From Hyphomicrobium album (GTDB taxonomy: Bacteria > Pseudomonadota > Alphaproteobacteria > Rhizobiales > Hyphomicrobiaceae), in the NCBI RefSeq assembly GCF_009708035.1, contig NZ_WMBQ01000001.1, positions 1,858,501 to 1,922,500 on the forward strand: 64,000 nt of DNA, read 5' to 3'. The notes under the pieces are model-generated. The model was not told where the DNA came from, did no database searches, and was given only the letters and a program-made list of their open reading frames with translations. The first letter of the stretch is position 1; every line of letters starts with the position of its first letter. This document shows positions 9,020 to 18,753 of this stretch, one piece after another. The translations under genes were made by a program, and so were the position numbers.

Positions 9020-9841
9020 TCATTGCAGCGTAAACGGCACCTCTGACTGGCCCTTGTCGGACACGACCGTCGCCGAAAGCTTCTTACCCTTGAGCGCTGC
9101 GATGTCGACATCCTTTGAGAGGTCAACCTCGAACGTCACGGCGCCTTTGCCGTCGTCGGCGGTCTTCTTCGGTAGAGGTACATAGAGCCCGTCCGGCGCA
9201 TCGACGAAGGCGTCGACATGATCGCCGCCCGCCGGAACTTCCGCGCGCAATACGATACGCGGCTTGTCACCGGTGAGCTCCGTCGCCACGCCCGTCACCA
9301 GCGGGTCGGTTTCGCGCCGGGCATCCGGAGGTGCGGGCACGCGCGCCATCGCATTCATCAGCTCTTCCGAGGCGTCGGCATCTGGTGGAATCATCAGTGC
9401 AAGCTCGGCCTGCGCGGGGATGCAGATGTCCTTGCAGACGCCATAGTCGAAGGCGACGCGAAGATCGATCGGCTTCGAAGCATCCTTGGGTTTGAGGCGA
9501 ACCGGAAACGTGACGTTGCCCTTGTAGCCGATCGTCTCGCCAGAGGCGTCCGTGAAACGCTTCGGCGCCGGGTAGAGGACCTGGGCACTTTCCAGATTGG
9601 TCGATTGTGACCAGTCGAACGCCGGCGCCACACCGCCCGCCTCGCCCGGATAGCGCCAGTATGTCTTCCAGCCCTCGGGCAGCTCGAGCTCCACCCCGGC
9701 GATGCCGCCGCCGCTGATCAGCCGCGCGCGTGAGTTGTGGCCATCTACCCACTGGGATTCGAGACCGGTCGCATGTGCCGACGCACACACGACCACAAGC
9801 GCCCAGACAAAGCTCGCGAGCGATGCCGCAATTCTACGCAT
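9020..9841 (-). CDS. Periplasmic DsbD N-terminal-domain-like protein
   Basis: From ATG 9841 (GAGGA 7 nt upstream) the 273-residue protein starts with a signal peptide ending near ASAHA (residue 24). The rest resembles the disulfide-bond corrector domain at the N terminus of DsbD/ScsB: ELPEGWKTYWRYPGEAG, then the paired cysteines in DYGVCKDICIPAQ. In DsbD such cysteines pass electrons to periplasmic thioredoxin-like partners. There is no membrane domain, so this is a stand-alone periplasmic version whose partner is not encoded nearby. Family is likely; substrate is unknown. Confidence 0.78.
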   Translation of the reverse strand: MRRIAASLASFVWALVVVCASAHATGLESQWVDGHNSRARLISGGGIAGVELELPEGWKTYWRYPGEAGGVAPAFDWSQSTNLESAQVLYPAPKRFTDASGETIGYKGNVTFPVRLKPKDASKPIDLRVAFDYGVCKDICIPAQAELALMIPPDADASEELMNAMARVPAPPDARRETDPLVTGVATELTGDKPRIVLRAEVPAGGDHVDAFVDAPDGLYVPLPKKTADDGKGAVTFEVDLSKDVDIAALKGKKLSATVVSDKGQSEVPFTLQ

Positions 9842-10023
9842 TGGCAGTTCCTCAATGGCGCCGGCGAAGCCGACACTGCGTTGTAGCGCCCCGGCACCGC
9901 CCTGCAAACGGGCGTTGCCTGAACAAATGATTGCCGACACCCCATTTGCAAGCATCAAGCCGCGGAAATTTCCATCCATTTGACGGCTTCCCACCACGAC
10001 CGCTGCCACGTTAGTCTTGGCGG

Positions 10024-10641
10024 ATGAAAATCGCTCGTCCGGGCCCGCGCCGTGCCTCCGCCGATGGCTATCTCGATGGCCAGCTTCTCATTGCCATGCC
10101 GGTGATGTCCGACCCGCGCTTTGCGCGCTCCGTCATCTACATGTGCGCCCACTCCGAGGACGGCGCGATGGGGCTCATCATCAATCAGCGTGCCTCCCAC
10201 ATCTCGTTTCCGGATCTGCTCGAGCGTCTCGGCATCCTCGGCACGAACGGCGAGGCCGGAATAGGGGAGGAGGTCGGCAATTTGTCGATCCACGTCGGCG
10301 GTCCGGTGGAGACCGGGCGCGGCTTCGTGCTGCACAGCTCCGACTACCAGGCCGAGGATTCGACGCTGCCGATCGAGGACGGCGTTTGCCTGACGGCAAC
10401 GATCGACATTCTCAAGGCGATAGCGGCTGGCAACGGGCCCGACCGCGCCATCCTCGCGCTTGGCTATGCCGGCTGGTCGCCGGGCCAGCTCGAAAGCGAG
10501 ATCCAGGCAAACGGCTGGCTCAACTGTCCGGCCGATCCGGACCTGATCTTCGACAAGAACCTCGAGGCGAAGTACGCGAAGGCACTCGCCAAGCTCGGCA
10601 TCGACCCCTCGCATCTGGTGAGCGACGCCGGCCACGCATGA
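10024..10641 (+). CDS. yqgE: YqgE/AlgH family protein (UPF0301)
   Basis: A 205-residue protein with family hallmarks: [20 protein letters not shown] near the start, [22 protein letters not shown] in the middle and [15 protein letters not shown] near the C terminus. The family is conserved but its biochemical role is unresolved; the Pseudomonas member AlgH was linked to alginate regulation. It diverges from the DsbD-like gene with 182 bp between them and converges with the GGDEF/EAL gene. Confidence 0.93.
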   Translation: MKIARPGPRRASADGYLDGQLLIAMPVMSDPRFARSVIYMCAHSEDGAMGLIINQRASHISFPDLLERLGILGTNGEAGIGEEVGNLSIHVGGPVETGRGFVLHSSDYQAEDSTLPIEDGVCLTATIDILKAIAAGNGPDRAILALGYAGWSPGQLESEIQANGWLNCPADPDLIFDKNLEAKYAKALAKLGIDPSHLVSDAGHA

Positions 10642-10666
10642 TGGCCGCGCCGGCGGCTCCTTGCTG

Positions 10667-13600
10667 CTAGCCTTCGCGATGCGGAACGCCGGGGGCCGGC
10701 CCGGCATCGTGATCGGCCAACTCCCGCTCGTCGTCACCGTCACCGTTCGGAGGCCAGGGCACGCCCGCCAGCTTGGCGAGGCTCGCGGCCATCTGCGGCG
10801 GCAGGCCCGAGAAATCTGGAACCTGTTTGCGTGCCACCGGCTTGGCAGTCCCGTTGGCCGCCCCGTTGCCCGCGGCGTGATGCGGACGCGGTGCCGGAGC
10901 AGGCATCGACGGCGCCTGTTGCACAGCGTGCTGTGGCGGAATCGGTAACTGGAGTTCCTGCGCCATCGCCGCGAAGAGCGGATTGGTGTCCTCGGGGAGC
11001 TCGTGCGAGTGCGGCGCCTGCGGCTCGGTGAACAGGTCGAAGGGCGACGGCCCGCCGTTCTCCATGGGCATGGGCGGCATCGGCGGAGCGGCAAACCCCG
11101 GCTGGGCCGGTGGCTCTGCATAGTGCTCAAGCAGCGGCGGCGGACTGAACTGCTCTGACATATGCGGCGGGGGCGGAGGCGCGGCTTCAAACCCGTGGGA
11201 CGGCATGCCAGGATCGAAGCCGTTGCTGTTGGATAGATGCGGCACATCGAAACCCGGCGGCCCGGCGTCGTGGATCTGCGGCGGCATGGATGCATGCACT
11301 TCGCCGTGCGGCGGCGCGAAGTCCGGCGGACCGAATTCGGAAGGCAACTGCGGCGGTCCATTGAAATGCACCGGGGAGCCCATGTCGTGATGGACCGACG
11401 GGAGCGGGGGCGGCGGGTGCGAGCCGTCGGGATGCGGCGGCCCGGCGGGGCGCGGACGCGGCCTCAGCGTGCGGTTCGGCAAACCGGCTGGCGGACGCGC
11501 CTGGGGCGGTGCGGCGCCGTTGGTGCCGTTTGCCTCGGCGGCCACGCCGTTGGCCGCAACCTTCTTCCTGCGCTCCTTGTCCTTGCCCTTCGTCTTGGCA
11601 CGGAACAGCCCGCGCGGACGCAGCTTGTGCTCGGCCGTGCGCACCATCTTCAAGAGCTGCAGCACGTCGCGATCCGACATCGGCTCGCCGTAGTAGAAAC
11701 CCTGGGCATACCCGCAGTTGATCGAGCGCAGGAACGCGACGTCCTCTGGCGTCTCCACGCCTTCGGCGACGACGCTCTTTCCAAGCTCGTGGCCGAGCGC
11801 CACGATCGAGCGCACGATGGCCGACCCGGCGCCGCCGCTTTCGCCGCTGGCCTGCACGAGCGCGCGATCGATCTTGATGGTGTCGAAGGGGAAGCGCTGC
11901 AGATAGGCGAGCGATGAATAGCCGGTTCCGAAGTCGTCGAGCGCCAGCTCGGCGCCGGCACCGCGCAGCCACTCGAGGATCTCGGTCGCCTGCTCGGGGT
12001 TCTCCATCACCAGGCTTTCGGTGATCTCCAGGCGTAACGACCCCTTCGGCACGATGTTGCGGCCAAGGATGTGCCGGATTTCCTGGATCAGGTTCTGACG
12101 GAAGATTTGCCTGGAGGAGATGTTGACGGACACGAAAAGCGGGCGCTCCTCGCGCGGCAGCTCGCGCTGCCAGCGGGCGGCCTCGTGCGCGGCGCGCAGC
12201 AGGACGTGCGAGCCGAGCCGCACGATCAAATCCGACTGCTCGGCGATGGGAATGAAGTCTGCGGGGCTCATCAGTCCGCGCTTGGGATGCTCCCAGCGTA
12301 CCAGCGCCTCGAAGCCGGCGAGTTCCTCAGTCGCCAGGTAGATGATCGGCTGGTAGAGGACCTTGATCTGGTTCTTGGCGAGCGCCTTGCGCAGGTCGCT
12401 CTCCAGCGCCACGCGGTCGTCGCGGTCGGAGCGCATCTCGGCGCGGAAAATCTCGATGCGGTCGGCGCCGCCGCGCTTGGCGCGGTACATGGCGATCTCG
12501 GCCTCCTTGTAGAGGTCGAGATGGCTCGGCGTCTGCCCGTCGAACACGGCGATGCCGATCGAGCCGGTGAGCACGATCTCCTGCCCGGCGATCTTGATCG
12601 GCGCGCGCAGCGAACGCCGGACGCGCTCGGCGAGGCCAGCGAGATCCTGCGGGCTCTGCTCGGAGACGAGCAGGATGCCGAACTGGTCACCGCCGACGCG
12701 GGCGAGGGTGTCGTTCTGCCCGAGATGGCTCTGCAGGCGGCGCGCGACGGTCAGCAGCAGGCTGTCGCCGACCACGAGGCCGAACGACACGTTCACGCTC
12801 TTGAATTTGTCGATGTCGATGAAGATGACGCTCGGACGAACGCCGTTCTCGGTCTTCGCGCGGCTGGTGGCGACCCCGAGCCGGTCGAGCAACAGCTCGC
12901 GATTGGGCAGCCCGGTGAGGCTGTCGTGCACGGCGTCGTGCAGGAGCCGCTCGTGGGCTCGCTTGGCGTCGGTCACGTCGCGCACCAGGCCGACGCAGCG
13001 CATGGCCCGGGCATCGGCATTGGGCACGCTCGCCGCCTCGAGCTCGAACCAGCGGTAGCTGTTGTCGGTATGGCGCATGCGGAAGTCAGTGCGAATGCGC
13101 GCCCAGGTGCGTTCCTGGATCGACCAGAGGATCATCCGGAACCGTTCGCGGTCCGCCTGATGCAGGTGCTTGATGAAGTCGTCGACCTTGGTGCACAGCT
13201 CACCGGGATTGAGTCCCAGCGACGCTTCGATCGCCGGCCCGACTTTGATCTCGTCGCGGCGTGCACTCCACTCCCACACGCACGATCCGGCACCGTCGAC
13301 GGCAAGCGCGCGCAGTTGCAACTCGCTCGGTGCTGCGCCGAACAACGGCTCCAGGGAGCGGAACGCGAACTGGGTGACGGTGAAGCCGATGAGGATGAGG
13401 ATCAGCACCAAGCCGGCGACGAGGCCCTGCACGGCGGCGTCGCCCGCGAGCCGCCCGGTCAGCACCATCGCCGCGCCGAAGACCCAGATGAGGAATAGGA
13501 TCCACGTCGGGATCAGCGATAGGGCGCGATCCTGGCCGCGCAGCGCGAGGAAGAGCGCGAAGGCGCCGCCCACCGTGCCGATGACGAGGAACGACATGCG

Positions 13601-14557
13601 CGCGAACGTCGACGCCAGACGCGGATCGATCACCGCCACCGCGACCAGCGTCAGCTGGGCGATGATCCACACGGTGAACAGCATGCGTATGAGGCCGTGC
13701 CAGAACGCGATGCGCAAGAACACGGATATGAAGATGACGAGACTGGCCGCGACCGCCGATTCGCTTGCCGCTCGGTAGACGGCATTGTCTTCCGGTTTGA
13801 GCTGGAAGAGCTTGTGAAAGAAGCCGAAATCGACGCACAGGTAGGCGAGCACGCACCAGGAAACGAGCGCCGCGCTCGGGAAGATCGCCTTGTGGTTGGC
13901 GGCGAAGATCGCCGTGAGGAAGATCGCCAAGAGACCGGTCAGTCCCAGCATGATGCCGTTCATCAGCTGGCGGTCGCGCGAGTAGAGCTCGTACTCCAGC
14001 GGCTTCCAAAGGTAGAGCCGCGCGAACCGATCAGACGAAAGCTCGGCCACGTAAGTGACGGTCTGGCCGGGCTCGATGGTGATGCGGAAGATGTCGGCCC
14101 GGTCGCTCTTGATGCGCTCGGGGATGTAGCCCATCGACGGCGTGACCGCCTCGATCCGCTGCGCATCGAGATCGGGCCACACGGCGCCAGAGCCCACCAC
14201 GTTGTAGCGGGCGGCGGTGAGCCAGCGCTCGACGGGCTTGTCGGTCGGATTGGTGAGCGCGAAGACGATCCAGTTCGGGCTGGTTCCCGGCGTCTTGGCG
14301 GTGACGGAGATGCGGCCGGACATGCCATCGGCGGCCGGCGCCGTCTCCACCTGCAAGCTGTCGCCGCGCGCATCGTAGAACTCGCCGAGCGTGGTGACCT
14401 CGACGCGGTCTTGATCGGGCTCGATGACGATCGGCTTTAAGGCGAAGGCCGGCTCGGGGAGCACCGCCAGAATGGCGAGAATGGCGAGGGCCAGACAAAG
14501 CAGCCCCCGGCTAGCTACGCCGTGCGCACCCGCCGCTGTCAGGCGCAAGGCCCTCAT
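10667..14557 (-). CDS. Membrane-bound PAS-GGDEF-EAL protein with DISM-like sensor, 7TM region and long proline-rich tail
   Basis: A 1296-residue protein. A signal-like segment (about 18-40) leads into a periplasmic beta domain (about 45-190) and a block of about seven to eight membrane helices (200-398), the layout of 7TMR-DISM receptors. A PAS/PAC region (about 413-532) follows, then GGDEF (about 540-700) and EAL (about 720-975). The cyclase motif reads GGDQF (622-626). The EAL domain keeps EAL (750-752), ITES, DDFGTGYSSL and AEGVET, so phosphodiesterase activity is likely and cyclase activity uncertain. Residues from about 980 to the end form a proline/glycine/histidine-rich, probably disordered tail. 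It overlaps the upstream GNAT gene by 4 bp. The sensed ligand is unknown. Confidence 0.9.
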   Translation of the reverse strand: MRALRLTAAGAHGVASRGLLCLALAILAILAVLPEPAFALKPIVIEPDQDRVEVTTLGEFYDARGDSLQVETAPAADGMSGRISVTAKTPGTSPNWIVFALTNPTDKPVERWLTAARYNVVGSGAVWPDLDAQRIEAVTPSMGYIPERIKSDRADIFRITIEPGQTVTYVAELSSDRFARLYLWKPLEYELYSRDRQLMNGIMLGLTGLLAIFLTAIFAANHKAIFPSAALVSWCVLAYLCVDFGFFHKLFQLKPEDNAVYRAASESAVAASLVIFISVFLRIAFWHGLIRMLFTVWIIAQLTLVAVAVIDPRLASTFARMSFLVIGTVGGAFALFLALRGQDRALSLIPTWILFLIWVFGAAMVLTGRLAGDAAVQGLVAGLVLILILIGFTVTQFAFRSLEPLFGAAPSELQLRALAVDGAGSCVWEWSARRDEIKVGPAIEASLGLNPGELCTKVDDFIKHLHQADRERFRMILWSIQERTWARIRTDFRMRHTDNSYRWFELEAASVPNADARAMRCVGLVRDVTDAKRAHERLLHDAVHDSLTGLPNRELLLDRLGVATSRAKTENGVRPSVIFIDIDKFKSVNVSFGLVVGDSLLLTVARRLQSHLGQNDTLARVGGDQFGILLVSEQSPQDLAGLAERVRRSLRAPIKIAGQEIVLTGSIGIAVFDGQTPSHLDLYKEAEIAMYRAKRGGADRIEIFRAEMRSDRDDRVALESDLRKALAKNQIKVLYQPIIYLATEELAGFEALVRWEHPKRGLMSPADFIPIAEQSDLIVRLGSHVLLRAAHEAARWQRELPREERPLFVSVNISSRQIFRQNLIQEIRHILGRNIVPKGSLRLEITESLVMENPEQATEILEWLRGAGAELALDDFGTGYSSLAYLQRFPFDTIKIDRALVQASGESGGAGSAIVRSIVALGHELGKSVVAEGVETPEDVAFLRSINCGYAQGFYYGEPMSDRDVLQLLKMVRTAEHKLRPRGLFRAKTKGKDKERRKKVAANGVAAEANGTNGAAPPQARPPAGLPNRTLRPRPRPAGPPHPDGSHPPPPLPSVHHDMGSPVHFNGPPQLPSEFGPPDFAPPHGEVHASMPPQIHDAGPPGFDVPHLSNSNGFDPGMPSHGFEAAPPPPPHMSEQFSPPPLLEHYAEPPAQPGFAAPPMPPMPMENGGPSPFDLFTEPQAPHSHELPEDTNPLFAAMAQELQLPIPPQHAVQQAPSMPAPAPRPHHAAGNGAANGTAKPVARKQVPDFSGLPPQMAASLAKLAGVPWPPNGDGDDERELADHDAGPAPGVPHREG

Positions 14558-15153
14558 GCCGGACGCTCCTGCGCAATCTCTTCGCTGAGGAGCGCGTGCA
14601 GGACATGGTCCTCCCAGACGCCGTTGATCTTCAACAGCCTCCGGGCATAGCCTTCGCGTCGAAATCCGTTGCGCTCGAGCACGCGGATGGAGGCGACATT
14701 GTTGGGCATGGTCGCCGCTTCCAGGCGGTGCAGATGCAGCGTCTCGAAACCGTATCCAACCGCAGCGCGCACCGCTTCCGTCATGTAGCCCAGACCGGTG
14801 AACGGCTTGCCGATCCAGTACCCGAACACGGCGGCCTGCGTGACGCCGCGGCGAACGTTGGATATCGTCAGCCCGCCGAGCAGTTGATCGTCGGCATCGG
14901 AAAAAATCAGGAAGGCGTAGCCCAGGTCCTCGCGAGCTTCCCGCTGATAGTGCCGCACGCGGCGACGAAACGCGCTGCGCGACAGCTCATCACGCTGCCA
15001 CACCGGCTCCCAGGGGGTCAGGTGATCGCGGCTCATGGCGCGCAGCTCGGCCCAGGGAGCATAGTCTCCCATCGCAGGAGCGCGCAGCCATACTCCCTGA
15101 CCGCGCACGGTGATGGCGGTATCCGGAGCGTATGAGGATCGCAGGAATGCCAT
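14554..15153 (-). CDS. GNAT-family N-acetyltransferase, RimJ/RimL type
   Basis: A 199-residue protein of the RimJ/RimL subgroup (acetylation of ribosomal-protein or other amino termini). It shows GVWLRAP..GDY near the start, AVFGYWIGKPFTGLGYMTEAV (the acetyl-CoA pyrophosphate loop region) and the C-terminal ATMPNNVASIRVLERNGFRREG typical of the family. The true substrate cannot be read from sequence. It sits between the M16 protease (22 bp gap) and the GGDEF/EAL gene (4 bp overlap), so the three are probably cotranscribed. Confidence 0.9.
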   Translation of the reverse strand: MAFLRSSYAPDTAITVRGQGVWLRAPAMGDYAPWAELRAMSRDHLTPWEPVWQRDELSRSAFRRRVRHYQREAREDLGYAFLIFSDADDQLLGGLTISNVRRGVTQAAVFGYWIGKPFTGLGYMTEAVRAAVGYGFETLHLHRLEAATMPNNVASIRVLERNGFRREGYARRLLKINGVWEDHVLHALLSEEIAQERPA

Positions 15154-15175
15154 GCGTTCTGTTTCCCCCGACGCG

Positions 15176-16444
15176 CTAGCCGTGAACCGCGCCCGCGGCG
15201 CGCTCGGCGAACTTGCGCGACCGGCGGCCGCTGCCGACGACCGTCACGCACGGTTCGCTGCGCACAAGTGCGGCAGCAAACGCGCGAACGTCGTCGACGG
15301 TCACCGCATCGACCTTGTCCATCAGCTCGGTGTTGGCGAGCACGCGATTGTGCGTCAGAACGTGACGCGCCATCTGCTCAGCGCGCGCCGCCGAGCTTTC
15401 TAAGCTCATCAGCAAGCCTGCCTTGAGCTGCGACTTGGAGCGCGCCAGCTCCGACGCGCCGGGTGCCTTATCGGCTGCACGTCCCAGCTCTACGCCGATC
15501 ACGTCGATGAGCTCGCCCATCAATGCCGTTCCCGTTGCCGCATGAATTCCGAAAAGCCCCGCGTCCCGCAAACCCCACGCGGTCGAGTAGATCGCGTAAC
15601 AGAGGCCGCGCTTCTCACGCACCTCCTGAAACAGCCGCGACGACATGCCCCCGCCGAACAGCCCCGAGAACACCTGGGCGGCAAAAAATGCATCGTCCCG
15701 ATAGGAGGGACTGGGAAAGCCGATCAAGAGATGGCTTTGCTCGAAAGGCTTCTCCGAAACTCGCACGCCGCCGACATACTTTGCCGGGCGTTCCCCCGTT
15801 GTTCGCCGCTCGTCAGTGAGCCCTCCGAATAGGGCTTCAGCGTGGCGGACGATGTTTCCGTGGCGGACGGCGCCGGCGGCAGAAATCACCATGTTTCCAG
15901 GGCCATAGCGACGCCCGAGGAACCGCTTCAAATCCCCCGCGGTAAAGCTACCCACACTCGCAGGCGTTCCGAGGATCGGGCGCCCGACCGGCTGCTCGGG
16001 AAACGCCGCGTCGTGCAGCAAGTCGTAGCCGATATCGTCCGGGCTATCGCGGGTGGCGGCGATCTCCTGCAGGATCACCTGCCGCTCGCCTTCGAGCTCG
16101 GGCCGCCCGAAGGCGGATTCCTGGAGGATGTCGGCGATAAGGGTTAGCGCCACTTCGTCGTCGCCTCTCAACACGCGCGCGAAGTAGGCCGTCGTCTCCA
16201 TGCTGGTGGCGGCATTGAGCTCGCCGCCCACTGCCTCGATCTCCTCGGCGATCTGCTGGGCGCTGCGCCGTCGCGTGCCTTTGAACGCCATGTGCTCGAG
16301 GAAATGCGAAATGCCGTGCTCGCGGTCGGTTTCGTGGCGCGCGCCGGTACCCACCCACAAGCCGAGCGACACGGTCTCGAGGTGAGGCATCGTGTCGGTC
16401 ACGACCCGCAAGCCATTGGCCAGCGTCGTCAGCTCGACGGTCAT
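15176..16444 (-). CDS. M16 family zinc metalloprotease (processing-peptidase-like)
   Basis: A 422-residue insulinase/mitochondrial processing peptidase family protein. The inverted zinc motif HxxEH is His47-Phe-Leu-Glu50-His51 and the downstream glutamate lies in ELEGERQVILQEI. The single-unit length fits the PqqL/MPP-beta-like bacterial peptidases that in alphaproteobacteria commonly follow thrC. Its start overlaps the thrC stop by 4 bp (ATGA), indicating coupled translation. The physiological substrate is unknown. Confidence 0.92.
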   Translation of the reverse strand: MTVELTTLANGLRVVTDTMPHLETVSLGLWVGTGARHETDREHGISHFLEHMAFKGTRRRSAQQIAEEIEAVGGELNAATSMETTAYFARVLRGDDEVALTLIADILQESAFGRPELEGERQVILQEIAATRDSPDDIGYDLLHDAAFPEQPVGRPILGTPASVGSFTAGDLKRFLGRRYGPGNMVISAAGAVRHGNIVRHAEALFGGLTDERRTTGERPAKYVGGVRVSEKPFEQSHLLIGFPSPSYRDDAFFAAQVFSGLFGGGMSSRLFQEVREKRGLCYAIYSTAWGLRDAGLFGIHAATGTALMGELIDVIGVELGRAADKAPGASELARSKSQLKAGLLMSLESSAARAEQMARHVLTHNRVLANTELMDKVDAVTVDDVRAFAAALVRSEPCVTVVGSGRRSRKFAERAAGAVHG

Positions 16445-17850
16445 CCACGCTGCTCCAGGACCGCGCGCGTGAGTTTCTCGACGATCCCTTCGGCCGCGCC
16501 GATGTCGTTGTCGATCGTGGTGATGCGCTCTTTCGCAGAGAGCAGGCCATCAAGCCGCGCGGGTAGGGCGGGGCGTTCGCCAGTGATGGCTTGCATCGCG
16601 TCGGGGAACTTGGCTGGGTGAGCCGTCGAGAGAATGACCTGCGGCGTACCGTTGTCGTCGAGGGTGCGGTCGGCTGCAACGATGGCGCAAGCCGTATGCG
16701 GGTCCGCGAGGTAGCCCGACTGCGCCCTGGTGCGCAGGATTGCCTCGACCACATCCGCCTCGCTTGCTGCCGCAGCGGCGAAATCGTTGCGCATCGCCTC
16801 GCCGAGCGACCCGAGGTCGAAACTGTTCGTTTCCTTGAGCGCACGCATCTTGGCCCGGATGAGCGGCGCGTCGCGCCCCGATGCCTCGAAAAGATAGCGC
16901 TCGAAGTTCGAGGAGATCTGGATGTCCATCGACGGCGAGGACGTCGCGACCACTTCGCGCATCTCATAGGCGCCGTCGTGCAGCGTGCGCGGCAGGATGT
17001 CGTTGACGTTCGACGCGATGACCAGCTTGTCGATGGGCAGCCCCATGCGCTTGGCCACATAGCCGGCGAAGATGTCGCCGAAATTGCCCGTCGGCACGAC
17101 GAACGAGATCGCGCGCCGCGGTGCCCCGAGCGCAGCGCCGGCGACAAAGTAGTAGGTAACCTGCGCGGCGATGCGCGCCCAGTTGATGGAATTCACTCCG
17201 GCGAGCGATACGCGATCGCGGAAGCCGTGATCGTTGAACATCGCCTTCACGAGCGCCTGGCAATCGTCGAACGTGCCGCGCACGGAAATGGCGTGGACGT
17301 TGTCCTCCGTCGGCGTGGTCATCATGCGCCGCTGCACGTCGGAGACGCGGCCCTCGGGGAAGAGGATCGCCACGTCGACGCGCGGCGAGCCGCGGAACGC
17401 CTCGATCGCCGCCCCGCCCGTGTCGCCGGAGGTCGCACCGACAATCGTCGCTCGTTGCCCGCGGGCGGCCAGCACGCGGTCCATCAACCGTCCGAGGAAC
17501 TGCATCGCCACGTCTTTAAAGGCGAGCGTCGGCCCGTGGAACAGCTCGAGAATGTAGCGGTTCGGGCCGATCTGAACGAGCGGCGTCACGGCGGGATCAT
17601 CGAAGCCCGCGTAAGCTTCCGCCGCCATGCTGCGGAGTTCATCGCGCGGGATGGAGCCGCCGGTGAACGGGTAGATCACCTCGACCGCCACGTCGGCGAA
17701 CGGCATGCCGGCGAACGAGGCGATCGTCTCCGGGGAAAGCGTCGGCCAGGCTTGCGGTACATAGAGGCCACCGTCGCGAGCCAGCCCCGCCAGCACGACG
17801 TCTTCGAAGCCCAATGGGGGCGCCTCACCTCGGGTCGAGATGTAGTTCAA
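16441..17850 (-). CDS. thrC: Threonine synthase
   Basis: ThrC converts O-phosphohomoserine to threonine with PLP. From a TTG at 17850 the protein has 469 residues and begins (M)NYISTRGEAPPLGFEDVVL, the canonical start. AAGGAG lies about 11 nt upstream. The longer frame to 17946 lacks family similarity. The PLP lysine is Lys112 in PTLAFKDVAMQFLG, and the phosphate-binding GATSGDTGGAA follows. The M16 protease gene overlaps its end. Together with thrB near 7 kb it completes the homoserine-to-threonine branch. Confidence 0.94.
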   Translation of the reverse strand: MNYISTRGEAPPLGFEDVVLAGLARDGGLYVPQAWPTLSPETIASFAGMPFADVAVEVIYPFTGGSIPRDELRSMAAEAYAGFDDPAVTPLVQIGPNRYILELFHGPTLAFKDVAMQFLGRLMDRVLAARGQRATIVGATSGDTGGAAIEAFRGSPRVDVAILFPEGRVSDVQRRMMTTPTEDNVHAISVRGTFDDCQALVKAMFNDHGFRDRVSLAGVNSINWARIAAQVTYYFVAGAALGAPRRAISFVVPTGNFGDIFAGYVAKRMGLPIDKLVIASNVNDILPRTLHDGAYEMREVVATSSPSMDIQISSNFERYLFEASGRDAPLIRAKMRALKETNSFDLGSLGEAMRNDFAAAAASEADVVEAILRTRAQSGYLADPHTACAIVAADRTLDDNGTPQVILSTAHPAKFPDAMQAITGERPALPARLDGLLSAKERITTIDNDIGAAEGIVEKLTRAVLEQRG

Positions 17851-17988
17851 CGCGGGTTGTTCTCCTTGGGAAGGATGCCCCGGGCACCCTAAAGCCGGTG
17901 AACAGGGCCTACAAGCAAGCGGGGGCCGCGATTCCGGGCTCCGCACAGCCTAGACGCGGTTAACCCCAACACATTGGCGCGCCGATGG

Positions 17989-18732
17989 CTAATTGGCCGC
18001 CGGCTGACGCCAGCGGCCGACCGCGAACACCGCAAACACTGCGACAAGTGCGGCGGCCAAGCCGTACCAGGTCAGCGCGTACTCCAGATGACGGTTGGGC
18101 AGCTCGAGCCGCGTCGTGCCACCCTTGGGCCAGCCGCCGGGCGGCGCCGGATCGGCTTCGGCGTCGAGGATGTAGCGGTGGACGCGGGCCGGCTCGCCGC
18201 CTGCGGCGTCGGCCATCGCGTCGATGTCGCGCCAATACCAGATGTTCCGCCCGGGGTCATTGTTCGGCTCAAACATGGCCTGCGGCTCGGGGTGCCGCAG
18301 CAGACCCACCACCTTCACGTCGCCGGTCAGCTGCCCTGCGGCGCGCTTCGCCGGATCCTTCAGATCGTTCGGCACGTAGCCGCGATTGACGAGGAGGATG
18401 CTGCCGTCGGCCAGCCGCAGCGGCGTGATGACGTGGAAGCCCGGTCCGTGCGTGCTGTCGAGCGCGTAGAGGTGGATTTCGTGATCGTTGAGGAACTGGC
18501 CCTCGACAGCGACGCGGGCGTACTCGACGTCGCCGCCGAGCGAAGCCCGATCCTCGATCGCCGCCATAGTGACGGGCTTGGCGTGGACGCGCTCGTTGAT
18601 GGCGCCGATCAGACCCTGCTTCCAGGCCAGACGCTGCATCTGCCAGGTGCCGAGCCAGATCAGCAGCGCAAGCCCGGCGAGCGCCGCCAGGGCCGGCCAC
18701 AACAAACGCTTCTCAAGGATGGTGCGCAGCAT
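17989..18732 (-). CDS. SURF1 family cytochrome oxidase assembly protein
   Basis: A 247-residue protein with one helix at each end and a periplasmic middle. The N-terminal helix runs into GTWQMQRLAWKQ, the SURF1 signature, and the VNRGYVP motif and C-terminal EYALTWYGLAAAL are also typical. SURF1 helps insert heme a into subunit I. It is the last member of the ctaC-to-SURF1 cluster, 21 bp after DUF983, which supports the assignment. Confidence 0.94.
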   Translation of the reverse strand: MLRTILEKRLLWPALAALAGLALLIWLGTWQMQRLAWKQGLIGAINERVHAKPVTMAAIEDRASLGGDVEYARVAVEGQFLNDHEIHLYALDSTHGPGFHVITPLRLADGSILLVNRGYVPNDLKDPAKRAAGQLTGDVKVVGLLRHPEPQAMFEPNNDPGRNIWYWRDIDAMADAAGGEPARVHRYILDAEADPAPPGGWPKGGTTRLELPNRHLEYALTWYGLAAALVAVFAVFAVGRWRQPAAN

Positions 18733-18753
18733 CAGAGGTGCTTGGGGCGAAGG

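Noticed and set aside
12071..13498. 475-codon rightward frame inside the GGDEF/EAL gene
   Set aside because: It is antisense to certain PAS, GGDEF and EAL domains; no recognisable domain.
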